Below are positions 48,787 to 57,653 of a stretch of 64,000 nt of DNA, piece after piece (positions within the stretch are counted from its first letter, which is position 1; every line of letters begins with the position of its first letter). The translations under genes were made by a program, and so were the position numbers. The stretch comes from JAQBVV01 sp965249205 (lineage in GTDB: Bacteria > Acidobacteriota > Vicinamibacteria > Vicinamibacterales > UBA2999): positions 434,001 to 498,000 of the forward strand of contig CBDFLL010000005.1 of assembly GCA_965249205.1 (NCBI GenBank). Direction: 5' to 3'. The notes under the pieces were generated by a model, which saw only the letters and a list, made by a program, of their open reading frames with translations, did not search any database and was not told the DNA's origin.

Positions 48787-51700
48787 GCGGTGCTCAGCGC
48801 GGCTGCGGCCACCACCGCCCGCTCGCGTCGCCGCGGATCGAGGCCATGCCGGAACTCGTCGATCAGCAGCGCGAAATCCTGATGCAGCTGATCGAGCTTC
48901 GCTTCGACGCGCCGGCCACCGCCGAACTCCTCGAGGCGTTCCAGCGGGATACCGACCTCGGGACCGTGTTCGGCGAAGGTGGTCAGCGTCGGCCGCGTGA
49001 CGAGCCCGCCCTTCGCGAGCGCCCGCACGCCACTCAGATCCGCAATCGCCCCGAGCCCCTGCTGGATACGCGCGAGCGCCGCCTGGATGCCCCGGCCTTC
49101 CGCGCCCGTCATGACGCGCTCCAGGCCGTGCAGCATCGCCGGCGTGCCGCGCCCGAAGTGGCGGAACGGCGACCCGTGCTGAAACCCCTCGGCGTCGTCG
49201 TGTCGTCCACCAGCAGGAGCGCCCTCGGTCACGTAGCGCGTCGTCACCGTGACCGTCTTGTCCTCGATCTTGTCGAGCTCCCCGTTGACGAACGCGCGGA
49301 AGCTCTCGGCCTCGGTCCGCTGCGCGTCCGTCATGTCTTTCCACTGCTGCTCCAGATCGTCGAACGTCAGCCCGGCGTCGGTGGCCAGCTGCTTCAGTTC
49401 CTCGTTCTTCATGAACTCCCGGAAGGTGCCGAACGCCGCCTGCTGCTCGTCCGTCATCCCCTTCCATTTCGCCGCGATCGCGTCGTAGTTCAGGCCGGCA
49501 TCAGCCGCCAGATCCCGCAGCGCCTGATCCTCAACAAAGGCTTCAAACGATCCGAAGTCGGCCTTCATCGCGTCGGTCATGCCGGACCACTCCCCAGCAA
49601 GATCCTTGATGTCGAGACTGGCCGAGGCGACCATGTCTTCCACCGCCTTCGACAGCCCGCTCGGTCCCCCGAGCGTGATGATGAGCAGCTGAATCTTGTC
49701 GGCCAGCAGATCGAACCCCGCCGCGATCGGCGCCGCGAAGGTCAGCCCGGAGAGGTCGGTGAGCTTGTCACCGTTCGCGTCGGTGAGCCGGCCTTGCTCG
49801 ACCATCGCGTCGAGCATGGGCCGCATCGACTCCGGCAGGGCAATCCCCATCTCCAGGGCCTGGGTGACGAAGGCTTGGGCCTCATCCGTCATGCCCTCGA
49901 TGGCCACCTGCGTGTTGGTCCCCTCGCCTGTCAGGAGGGTCCAGGCCGACGCGAGCTGCCCGGCTTCATCGCTCAGCTTGGCCTGGGCGTGGCCCAACCC
50001 CAGCAGCGACTCATCGAACACCTGCACCTCGTTGCCGTTCTCGTCGATGACGGTCTTCATGGCGACGCCGTATTGTTTGGCGCTCTCTTCCATGGCGCGC
50101 CAGTCCACGTGCGCGTCATCGGCCATCTGCCGGAGCGCGGCGGCCTCTGCCGTCGTCAGCAGGCCCAGCTCCTCCAGCTGGGCGAGATACGGGTCGAGCT
50201 GCGCCGGGTCGAACGCCGCCTGGCCGGCGTCCACGATGCCCGACAGCCCGTCGGCGATCTCCCGGTGCCGCGCGACGATCGCGCCTTCCGCCTCGGCGAG
50301 CGCGTCCGCCTGATCCAACACGCCCTGCAGCTCGCGCTGGACGGCGGCGACGGCCTCGGGGCCGCGCGCCTCCGCTGCCCAGAGGCGATTCACCATCGCT
50401 TCCGCCTCCCCGGCCGAGCGCCCGACGGCCAGATACGCGTCGCGGACGCCGATGAGAAACTGCGCGCCCTGCTCGTTGCCGCGCCACGCGCCCAGCGCCG
50501 CCTTCGAGGCTTCGGCGAGCTGGCCGTCGGTGAGGGTCTGAATGACGCCGTCGCGGAAGCGCTTCGCCGTCTGCCGGCCCGCCAGTTCCGCCTTCGAGGG
50601 GCCACCGAGGCTGAAGAGCTTCCCGACAAGCCCACCGATGACCGGCCCAATCAGCGGGATCGCCATCCCGGCCGCGTCGCCCAGCACCTTGCCGAGGCCT
50701 TTGCTGAGGAACCCCGTCTCCACAGTCATCCGCTTGCCCAGGCCCTTGGACAGGAACGTCCCGAGCCGGTCGCCCGCCTGCACCCCGAGCGACTGCATCG
50801 CGCCGAGCCACTGCCCGCCGCCCTCCAGCGCCCGCGCGAACGTCTGGCCGATCTGCTGCCCGAAGCCCGCGAACGACTCACCGAGCCGTGCCGTCGCGGT
50901 CGTGCCCGCCTTGGTCTGGGTGATCCAGTTCCCCATCACGAGGGTGTTGCGATGCATCGCCAGCCTGAAGACGTCCACGTTCACGCGGCTGGGAATCAAG
51001 CCCTCCTCGGTCAAGCCCCGCGAGGCGCGCATGGCTCTCACGAGTCCGACGCCGAGGGTGTTCGCGCCAAAGGCCCCGTCACCGAAGCGCGCCGTCAGCT
51101 CGCGGACGGACTGCGACGCGAGCGGGATCGTGTTGCGCAATGCCTGGAAATGCGCGACCACGGCGGCCCCGTCTCTCCCGCCGACGCGAGTAAACTTGGC
51201 AATCAAGGTCTCGTATTGCGTCGCGAGGGCGTCGGTCTCAGCCCTCGTCAGCGTTGCCACGCCGCCGATCGCCGCGATGGCCGCTTCCGTGTCACGCGCG
51301 GCGGCGAGCAGAGCGGCGCCACTGAATTGATCGACGAGCCGCTGCACGCGGTCACTCAGGCCGCCCATGCCCTCGCCCAGATCATTGACCGGCGGCCCGG
51401 CCTCCGTCGCTGCCGCCGCCGTGCGATTGAGCCACGTGACGATGTTGCGGAGTTCGGGCGGGAGTTCGTCGAGCGACAACCCCAGCCCCTGGGCTTGTCG
51501 GCCGATCTCGCGCATCACGCGCGGCGTCAGCTTGCCTTCGGCCGCAAACTCGTGCACGGCCCGCGAGAGATGCTCGACTTTGATCTCCGCGAGCGGCAGC
51601 GCGTCCGCCAGTTCGCGGGCCTTGCCCTTGGCCTCCTTGGTGGCATTTGTCCACGCCGCCATGTCCTTGGCGGCCAGCGCTTCCAGCGGCGCCGCGAATT

Positions 51701-53581
51701 CCTCGAAGGACGCGCGCAACTTCTCCGTCTCTTCCAGCAGCTTGCGGGACTCTTGGACGGTGCGGATCTCCTCGTCAGTGAATCCCTGGAGTTTGAGCGC
51801 CGCCCGCTCAATGGCATCCGTGAGTCCCGTCGTCTCGCCGATCCACCGACCGAGCTTCCACGACGCGAAGCCTGTCGCCACAATGGCGGCGGCCGGACCC
51901 AGCATGGTGAGCGCCCCGCCCAGCCCTGCCGCTGCCACCTTGAGCCCCCCGAAGGCGCCAGCGAGTTTCACGCCAGCTCCGGTCGCCAGCCCGCTCATGG
52001 CGGTCCCCACCGTCGCCGCCGCGCCCGTCATGGCGCGGCCCCACCGCGTGAACGTCGGGAGTTGAGTGAGGAGCGCCAGGCGGAGCCGCGCGAGCGAGAG
52101 GGTTGTGGTATTCACGGCCGCCGTCGTTCTGGTCGCTGCGGCGCCCATGCCGGCCACGCCCGCGGCGGCGGCGGGAGCTGCGAGGCCGACGGCCACGAGC
52201 ATCGTCCTGAGCGACGCCAGCGCCGTCGTCACGACCGTCATCTTCCCGAGTGCGAAAAACAGCGGCACGAGCGGCGTGAGCACGGCGACCAGGCCCCCGA
52301 GCGCGATCAACGCCGGCCCCACCGCCGCCGCCACCCCGAGCCAGAGCACGCGGCTTTGTTGCACCTCGGGCGACAACGCCTTGAAGCGGTCCACGACCGC
52401 CTTCAACCACGGCACGACCTGCTCCCGCACGATCCCCACCACGGTCTGCAGGATGGATTTCAGAATGTCTCCGAGCGCACGGCCCGCCTCGACGACCTGA
52501 TTCGCCAACAACTTCAACTGCGAGGCGGTCGTTTCAAACCGGATGTCGGCTTCGCGGGCCAGGGCCGTGTTCTCCTCCCACGCCGTGGTGCCGAGCGCGA
52601 GGGCATCCGTGAGCGTGGTGATCTTGGCGGCGAGCGAGAGGAACGAGCGCACGACACGTTCATTCCCCAGCGTGAGGCCGTCCAGGGTCGTAAACGCCGC
52701 GTCGCCTTGCTGCCCCAGGCCAGTCACAAACGACGCAAACGCTCCGGCGGCATCCTCACGAAACGCGCGCTGAAAGTCGGCCGCCGACAGGCCAGCCGTG
52801 CGCGCGAAGATCTCCAGCTTCTCGCCGCCCTGCGCGACGGACTTGGTCATCGCATTGAGGACTTTCTGGACCGCCGTGCCGCCCGCTTCCGCCTCGACGC
52901 CCACCGAGGCCATCGCGCCGCCGATCGCGAGGATTTGCGGCTCCGTCAGGCCCGCAATCGTGCCCGCGCTCGCGATGCGCTTACCGAAGTCCACGATCTG
53001 CGCTTCATTGGTCGCGAGGTTGTTCCCCAACGCCACCACGGTCGAGCCCAGCCGCTCGAACTCGGTTTGGGCAGGCTCGTGATATTGGCCAGCTGCGCCA
53101 GCGAGGTGGCAGCTTCCTCGGCAGACAAGTTCGTCGTCACGCCGAGCTTTGCCATGACCTCGGTAAAGCCCAGAATGTTCTCGCTCTCGATGCCGAGCTG
53201 ACCGGCGACCTCGCCGATGCCCGCCAGTTCGGTGGCCGCGATGGGAATCTGCAGCGAGAGATCCCGGAAGCCTTGCTGAAGCGTCTCGCCGACTGGCGTG
53301 AGCCGCCCCATACCGTCCGTCGCATCGTCGACCGTCTTGATGACACCCGCGAACGCTGATTCGAAGGCCACCGAGGATCGCAGGGCCGCCGCGCCGATCC
53401 CCACCAGCGGCGCCGTCAACCCAATCGAGAGCGACTGCCCCGCGGCGGTCGCACGGCTCCCAAAGCGCTCGAAGTTGCGCTGGACGCGGCCGAGGTGCTT
53501 GGCCGCCTTGCCCATGTCCTGCTCGAACTTCGCGATATTCGCCGAGAGTTCGACGCGCAGCGCGCCAATGGTCGTCGCCAT
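48783..53581 (-). pseudogene. Phage tail tape measure protein with one frameshift
   Basis: The N-terminal frame starts at ATG 53581 (MATTIGALRVELSANIAKFE) and is typical of tape measures: ALRSSVAFESAFAGVIKTVD, TELAGIGEVAGQLGI, LSAEEAATSLAQLANIT. Near 53070 it leaves the frame; the rest (QTEFERLGSTVVALGNNLAT onward) continues in the -1 frame to 48783. Restoring one base gives about 1600 residues, with hydrophobic segments in the middle (VAAAVGPALIALGGLVAVL, AATVGTAMSGLA) and coiled-coil regions. Length sets the tail length. The shift may be a real mutation or a sequence error; the local bases are not a slippery site. Confidence 0.8.
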
Positions 53582-53584
53582 GAT

Positions 53585-53953
53585 CTATCCCCGTCCTCCG
53601 TGACACAGGCTCGCGAACGCTGCCATCTGTCGCTCCACCACCTGCTGCTGCTCCTCCGGCGTGCGTGGTCGTCGCGCACGCGCCCCCGGACCGTCCTCGA
53701 TCTGCCGCAGCACGGCCGTCAACGACGGCAGCCGCTTCGCCCGCTGGAACGCCGCCGCGTGCCAGGCCAGACTCATCGCCTGGGCGTAGGCTCGGCGCTC
53801 CCGCCGCTGCAGCGCCGTCACCTCCCGCGCGATCTCGCGCGGCGTGAGGCGCCAGAACCGGTCGGGGTCAAGGCCGGCCGCGACCGCCGCGGCGAAGAAC
53901 GCCGCCCAGCTGTCGTCGTCTGCATCTTCCGGCTCGTCGCCGGCCTCGGAGGG
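53585..53953 (-). CDS. Tail assembly chaperone T-part, read by -1 frameshift (Phage_TAC type)
   Basis: The frame is open from the slippery site at 53953 to 53585. It contains DSWAAFFAAAVAAGLDPDRF, WRLTPREIAREVTALQRRE and AWHAAAFQRAKRLPSLTAVL, the pattern of small tail assembly chaperones that start at the FWRLTPRE segment. Between 53953 and 53822 this frame has no ATG, GTG or TTG, so that part of the domain can only be made as a fusion to the upstream product. A GTG at 53821, overlapping the upstream stop, could also start a shorter form. It lies just before the tape measure, like lambda T. Confidence 0.8.
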   Translation of the reverse strand, partial: PSEAGDEPEDADDDSWAAFFAAAVAAGLDPDRFWRLTPREIAREVTALQRRERRAYAQAMSLAWHAAAFQRAKRLPSLTAVLRQIEDGPGARARRPRTPEEQQQVVERQMAAFASLCHGGRG

Positions 53954-54276
53954 TTTCCCCCCGTCATCTCCACCAGCGCCAACCCGAACGCCTCCATCAC
54001 GGGCTCAACGAGTGAGACCCCGTCGCGGCGGGCGGCATCCAGCACGGCGCCCGCGTCCTCCAGCGTCGTCTCCGGCTGGTGATCGAGCAGCCCCGCCCAG
54101 ACGATGACGCGCACGTCCGCCATCCCCACATCCTGAGCGGCGAACCGCTTGACAAATGGGATGGCTCGCTCCCCGGTCTCTGTTTCCAGCGCGACGATCG
54201 CGTTGGTCGAGAACCGCAGGGTGTACTCCGCGCCTCCGATGGTGACGGCGATCTCGCTGCGTTCAGGATTGCCCAT
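53818..54276 (-). CDS. Tail assembly chaperone G-part (GTA gp10-like)
   Basis: 152 residues if read straight through. The first 107 residues are a compact domain: EIAVTIGGAEYTLRFSTNAI, ETETGERAIPFVKRFAAQD, VRVIVWAGLLDHQPE and LVEPVMEAFGLALVEMTGG, which matches the family that includes gene-transfer-agent gp10. After the slippery GGGAAAC the zero frame becomes Arg/Ser-rich and low in complexity, which looks like a by-product. So the functional products are probably this protein and a fusion with the T-part. It sits between tail tube and tape measure. Confidence 0.82.
   Translation of the reverse strand: MGNPERSEIAVTIGGAEYTLRFSTNAIVALETETGERAIPFVKRFAAQDVGMADVRVIVWAGLLDHQPETTLEDAGAVLDAARRDGVSLVEPVMEAFGLALVEMTGGNPPRPATSRKMQTTTAGRRSSPRRSRPALTPTGSGASRRARSRGR
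53953..53959 (-). promoter_or_regulatory. Programmed -1 ribosomal frameshift site (G GGA AAC)
   Basis: Read on the minus strand the bases are GGGAAAC, preceded by three more G. In the zero frame of the G-part the codons are GGA and AAC, giving the canonical X-XXY-YYZ arrangement. A shift of -1 enters the T-part frame with no stop until 53585. Lambda uses a closely related GGGAAAG at the same point of its operon. Confidence 0.82.
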
Positions 54277-54279
54277 CGC

Positions 54280-54939
54280 CTACACCCGCGTGACCGGGCC
54301 GGTCACCCGCATCCCGACTTCGGCCGTCATGTTGTCGGTGAGCGGTGCCGTGATCGAGAACGACGTCAGGAACGCGCGAAACGCGTGCGTCACGCCCGGC
54401 ATCACCGGATAGGTGACCCGCCAATTCCGCACCGCGCCGAGGGCGAAGACGCCTTCCGCAATCGCCTGTTGCCCCGCATCGTTCGGCAGGAAGTTCACCG
54501 AGAAGCTGGCGTCGCGGTTGATGAGCGTCGGCAGATACTCGCGGCTCCGATCCGGCGAGCCGTGATGGGTGACCTCGACTTCGTCCATCGACTGATTGAT
54601 CGCGATGTCGCCCATGACTTCCGCGACCGGCGTGAACACCTCGTCGCCCTGCGTCACCGCCACGGCCGCGTCGTCAGCGACCGCCGCCCCGAGCCCCTCG
54701 GTGAGCGTGAAGCTTCCACTCGCCAGCGCGGTGGCCACAACGTAGACCGTGGTGTCGCTGCCGAACGTCACCTTCGCGCCGGCCGGGATCGTGCCCGTCC
54801 CGCCATCGACGACGATCGTCGTCGCCCCCTCGGCGAGCGCGCCGTTGACGAGGTAGCCGCTCGCCGAGGGCATCGGCGGCGGCCCCGCGCCATACGCCAG
54901 GATGGTTCCGAAGCCAATCTGTGCTTTGGTTGGTGGCAT
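54280..54939 (-). CDS. Phage tail tube protein
   Basis: 219 residues. The major-tail-tube pattern is seen in MGDIAINQSMDEVEVTHHG and DRSREYLPTLINRDASFSV followed by NFLPNDAGQQA and the closing TAPLTDNMTAEVGMRVTGP. Residues 28-100 form an inserted Thr/Gly/Val-rich domain (GATTIVVDGGTGTIPAG) that could be surface-exposed. It is placed between tail completion and tail chaperone genes, as expected. It assembles into the tube through which DNA passes. Confidence 0.85.
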   Translation of the reverse strand: MPPTKAQIGFGTILAYGAGPPPMPSASGYLVNGALAEGATTIVVDGGTGTIPAGAKVTFGSDTTVYVVATALASGSFTLTEGLGAAVADDAAVAVTQGDEVFTPVAEVMGDIAINQSMDEVEVTHHGSPDRSREYLPTLINRDASFSVNFLPNDAGQQAIAEGVFALGAVRNWRVTYPVMPGVTHAFRAFLTSFSITAPLTDNMTAEVGMRVTGPVTRV

Positions 54940-54963
54940 GATGTCTGTTCCTCTCTTTGTCGC

Positions 54964-55437
54964 TTACGTCACGTCTTCTTCGTACCAAATCAGGTAGTCC
55001 TGCGAGCGCCGCCAGAGCCGCGCCTCGATGTCCGGGTCATACGTGGCGCGCTCGCTGTCGAGCCGCACCTGCTGCACCGTGACCGTGCCCCAGCGGCCGA
55101 CAAACCCGTCGAGCGCCCGCCGCAGGGCGTCGGCCAGGCCCGCGGTGAGCGCATCGCCCGACGCGGCATCGGTATCCTTCGCCCAGGCGTCGAGTTGCAG
55201 GCGCGTCTCGACCAGCCCGTTCGGACCGGTATGCGACCAGACGCGCCGCCCGTCGCCGATCCGCTGATACGTGAGCGCCGGCCAGCGGTCGACCCCCTGC
55301 GTGAGCTGGATCGCCCAGAGCCGTCGGATCACCGTCGGATCCGAATCGGCCAGCTGAGTCCGCACCGCAGCAAGCGCCGATCCCACCGGCGCCGTCGCCA
55401 GCGCCACGTGCGCATACAGCCCGTCTTCCAGCGTCAC
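54964..55437 (-). CDS. DUF3168 tail completion/terminator protein
   Basis: 157 residues from GTG 55437, overlapping the stop of the 76-residue gene as GTGA. It contains EDGLYAHVALATAPVGSALA, then YQRIGDGRRVWSHTGPNGLV and ETRLQLDAWAKDTDAASGDA, a DUF3168 arrangement. DUF3168 proteins close the top of siphovirus tails. The far upstream open frame was not used because it overlaps the small gene. Confidence 0.8.
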   Translation of the reverse strand: MTLEDGLYAHVALATAPVGSALAAVRTQLADSDPTVIRRLWAIQLTQGVDRWPALTYQRIGDGRRVWSHTGPNGLVETRLQLDAWAKDTDAASGDALTAGLADALRRALDGFVGRWGTVTVQQVRLDSERATYDPDIEARLWRRSQDYLIWYEEDVT

Positions 55438-55664
55438 GACGACTCCAGTCCCGCCGCAGCCCGCGCACGGAGCGCCGCCTGCATCGTCTGGTTCGCCTCG
55501 TAGCCGAGCCCGGCGGTGCGGAGCCCATGGGCGGCCGACTCGAGCGCGTCGGCCGCCGCCCGGAGTTCCGCGACGAAGCCGCTGAGCGCCACGTGCGCCC
55601 CGGCCGCCAGCATCGAATCCACGCCGCCGCCGTTCGCCTCCCGGTAGTGCCGTCGTCTCGACAT
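55434..55664 (-). CDS. Small phage protein of unknown function (76 residues)
   Basis: ATG at 55664 overlaps the HK97 gp10-type stop as TGATG and its own stop overlaps the DUF3168 start. The protein (MSRRRHYREANGGGVDSMLA, then VALSGFVAELRAAADALESA) is basic at the start then helical and alanine-rich. No known domain. Coupling on both sides argues that it is translated. It sits among head-tail joining genes. Confidence 0.65.
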   Translation of the reverse strand: MSRRRHYREANGGGVDSMLAAGAHVALSGFVAELRAAADALESAAHGLRTAGLGYEANQTMQAALRARAAAGLESS

Positions 55665-56092
55665 CAGTGCCTCCGTGCCCGCTTCGCCGCCCGTGCCAGA
55701 AACGCCCACAGCTCACCGCCGAAGTCCGCGAGCGCCTGATCCCGGCCGCCGTCCCACGCCGGCCGCAGAAACGGCCGCGCCGGGTAGGGCGTGCCGTCTC
55801 GCTGCGTAAAGCCGAACTCGTAGAGATGCGCCAGCGTCCGGTGCGGGCCGGTGAACACCACGCCGAGACTCACCGCGTCCGCCGATCCGCCCTGACGCCG
55901 CGTGAGCCGCCGCACCTCCACGCCCTTCGCCAGTGCCTCGGTATCCCGCGGCACGCGCTGGCGCGTCGCCTCGGCAATCGGCTGCAGCGCCCGTTTCGCT
56001 GAGCGCGTCAGGGCGCTCTTGACGCGGCGCAGCGAGCCCAGCTCGCGCAGCGACGCTTCCAGTTCGCGCCCGCCGCTGAAGGTCACCTGCAT
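55664..56092 (-). CDS. HK97 gp10-family morphogenesis protein
   Basis: 142 residues. The match to the HK97 gp10 family comes from VTFSGGRELEASLRELGSL, RSAKRALQPIAEATRQRVP, TGPHRTLAHLYEFGFTQRDG and the AHLYEFG(T/F) motif ahead of ARPFLRPAWDGG. These proteins join the head-tail connector to the tail tube terminator. The position after the head closure gene agrees. Confidence 0.86.
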   Translation of the reverse strand: MQVTFSGGRELEASLRELGSLRRVKSALTRSAKRALQPIAEATRQRVPRDTEALAKGVEVRRLTRRQGGSADAVSLGVVFTGPHRTLAHLYEFGFTQRDGTPYPARPFLRPAWDGGRDQALADFGGELWAFLARAAKRARRH

Positions 56093-56100
56093 CGTTCTCC

Positions 56101-56421
56101 CTACACCGCCGCCGACGTGTGCAGCGCCACCCAGCGGTGGTTGCCGCCCTCATCGACGACGTCGTGAATGTCATAGTCGAGCCCGTTCCACTTCACCCGA
56201 TCGGTGACCTTTATGCCCGCCACGTAGCGAACCCGAAACACCGCCGAGCGCCGGCCCTGCACCGGGTTGGCGTTCGTAAAGAACTCCTGGCCGCGGGGCT
56301 GCGTCACGCGCGCCCAGGGGCTCGCATACGTCGTCCACGTCGGCGTGCCCGGCCGGCCGATCTCGTCCACCGTGGCCGGGGTCTCGCGCTGCAACTCGAT
56401 CTGGCGATTGCCCTCGGGCAT
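56101..56421 (-). CDS. Phage head closure protein (SPP1 gp16-like)
   Basis: 106 residues. It shows the head-closure pattern: RQIELQRETPATVDEIGRPG, TPTWTTYASPWARVTQPRGQ, EFFTNANPVQGRRSAVFRVR, VTDRVKWNGLDYDIHDVVDE. It plugs the connector after packaging. Order and size agree with other HK97-like phages. Confidence 0.85.
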   Translation of the reverse strand: MPEGNRQIELQRETPATVDEIGRPGTPTWTTYASPWARVTQPRGQEFFTNANPVQGRRSAVFRVRYVAGIKVTDRVKWNGLDYDIHDVVDEGGNHRWVALHTSAAV

Positions 56422-56459
56422 TACTCACCGTCCCCGCCTCGAGAAAAGGCGTGACCCGT

Positions 56460-56792
56460 TCACTCGCTCCACCGCTGCGACCGCTCTTCGAGCACCGCGA
56501 TCTTCGTTTTGATCTCGCTGATGTCCTTGCCCGTCGCCTGCACGGCGGTCAGCAGCTCCGTGTGAGACTCGTTGTGGCGCTCAAAGCGTTTCTCCAGCTC
56601 GCGATTGCCCCGCTCGAGGTCCCGCACCTTGGACTCGTAGTCCCTGCGCTGGTCGCGGACTTCACTCTCCATGTCCTTGCGCCAGGTCAGCGTCGAGACC
56701 ACCGAGGGCCGGATGAACCACGCATAGAAGCCGACGACGGCGGTCAGCAGCCCGACGCCGAACGACACGTCCGCCAGCGTCAGATCAGCCAT
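56460..56792 (-). CDS. Membrane-anchored coiled-coil phage protein
   Basis: 110 residues. An N-terminal hydrophobic segment (VSFGVGLLTAVVGFYAWFI) is followed by about 80 residues of charged heptad-like helix (DYESKVRDLERGNRELEKRF, ERHNESHTELLTAV). No catalytic motif. It could be a holin-associated or superinfection-related protein, but its place inside the head-tail gene block gives no hint. Function unknown. Confidence 0.6.
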   Translation of the reverse strand: MADLTLADVSFGVGLLTAVVGFYAWFIRPSVVSTLTWRKDMESEVRDQRRDYESKVRDLERGNRELEKRFERHNESHTELLTAVQATGKDISEIKTKIAVLEERSQRWSE

Positions 56793-56827
56793 GCGTCACA
56801 GCTCCGGCTCCATTCGGTCTCCTTGGA

Positions 56828-57376
56828 TCAGGCATAGCGCTGCCACGGGGCGATCAGCGCATAGAAGGCCGCCGTCGGCCGAATCTCCGCGTGGCCGTCG
56901 TAGAACTGGCGCACGCAGAGAATGACCGCCTGGCGCAGCGCCGTGGGTACCGCTGAGAGCCCGCGCGTCACCGTGAGCTGGAGGCATGATCCGGCCAGCA
57001 CGTCCGGCCAGCCGGTGGCCGGGGGATAGAGCGCCACCCGGGGTCCGTCATCGACCCGCCGGCCGATCTGGGCCACGTCAATCGTGCCGGTTGGCTCGTC
57101 ACGGAGTGTCTGTGTCGGCTGCCAGTACGCGACCGCCGTCACCGCCGTCAGGTCATCGGCCTCGAAGATGAGCGGCTGATCCCGTCCACGTGGGACGGCG
57201 TAGATCGTCTCCGTCACGTTGAGCAGCGGCCGTGACGTCTCGCGCGCGACGAACGCCACGGCCGCCTCGATCTGCGCGGTGAGCATGTCGTCCTGCGACC
57301 CGTCGTCGGTGCTGTCGAACCGCAGCTCGCGCTTGATGGCGTCGAGCGAAACGATCTCAGTGGCCGTCGCTGCCAC
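56828..57376 (-). CDS. Head-tail connector protein (gp6-like)
   Basis: 182 residues from GTG 57376, which lies 20 bases inside the end of the preceding gene. The N-terminal motif EIVSLDAIKRELRFDSTDD with MLTAQIEAAVAFVARETSRP is typical of the DnaT-like/gp6 head-tail connectors. The C-terminus RQAVILCVRQFYDGHAEIRP fits too. The longer open frame upstream belongs to another gene. The protein forms the ring below the portal. Confidence 0.82.
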   Translation of the reverse strand: MAATATEIVSLDAIKRELRFDSTDDGSQDDMLTAQIEAAVAFVARETSRPLLNVTETIYAVPRGRDQPLIFEADDLTAVTAVAYWQPTQTLRDEPTGTIDVAQIGRRVDDGPRVALYPPATGWPDVLAGSCLQLTVTRGLSAVPTALRQAVILCVRQFYDGHAEIRPTAAFYALIAPWQRYA

Positions 57377-57638
57377 GGGTGCCTCGCGGCCGGTGGAGCG
57401 GTACCTTGGCCGCCGTCGCCATGGCGACGAGGGCCGCATCCGTTTCCGCCGTCACGACCAACCCGCCGCCCAGCGCTTTGAGGCCGGCTACGACCGTCTC
57501 GACCAGCGTCGGCTCGCAATACGCCACCCCGGACGCAATCAGCCGCTCCGCCTCGGCGTCGGCCACGTGGTACGTCTGCCCAGGGCGGTAGCTCCGCCCG
57601 AGCGCGTCCGCCATCGGTGTGATGATCGTGACCTGCAT
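57357..57638 (-). CDS. Small phage protein between capsid and connector genes
   Basis: 93 residues. The first half (MQVTIITPMADALGRSYRPG and DAEAERLIASGVAYCE) resembles short proteins that follow the capsid gene in many prophages. The second half is Ala/Val-rich. Function unknown; perhaps head decoration. Its end overlaps the connector gene. Confidence 0.65.
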   Translation of the reverse strand: MQVTIITPMADALGRSYRPGQTYHVADAEAERLIASGVAYCEPTLVETVVAGLKALGGGLVVTAETDAALVAMATAAKVPLHRPRGTRGSDGH

Positions 57639-57653
57639 CAGGCTCTCTCTCCT

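Noticed and set aside
53066..53076. Programmed frameshift as explanation of the tape-measure shift
   Set aside because: The zero-frame codons CCC AAA would re-pair as GCC CAA, which is not a slippery pair. A one-base loss is simpler.
48846..53201. 1451-codon plus-strand open frame across the tape measure gene
   Set aside because: The composition is Arg, His, Glu and Gly-rich and repetitive, without domain features. The minus strand carries the typical tape-measure sequence, so this is an antisense shadow.
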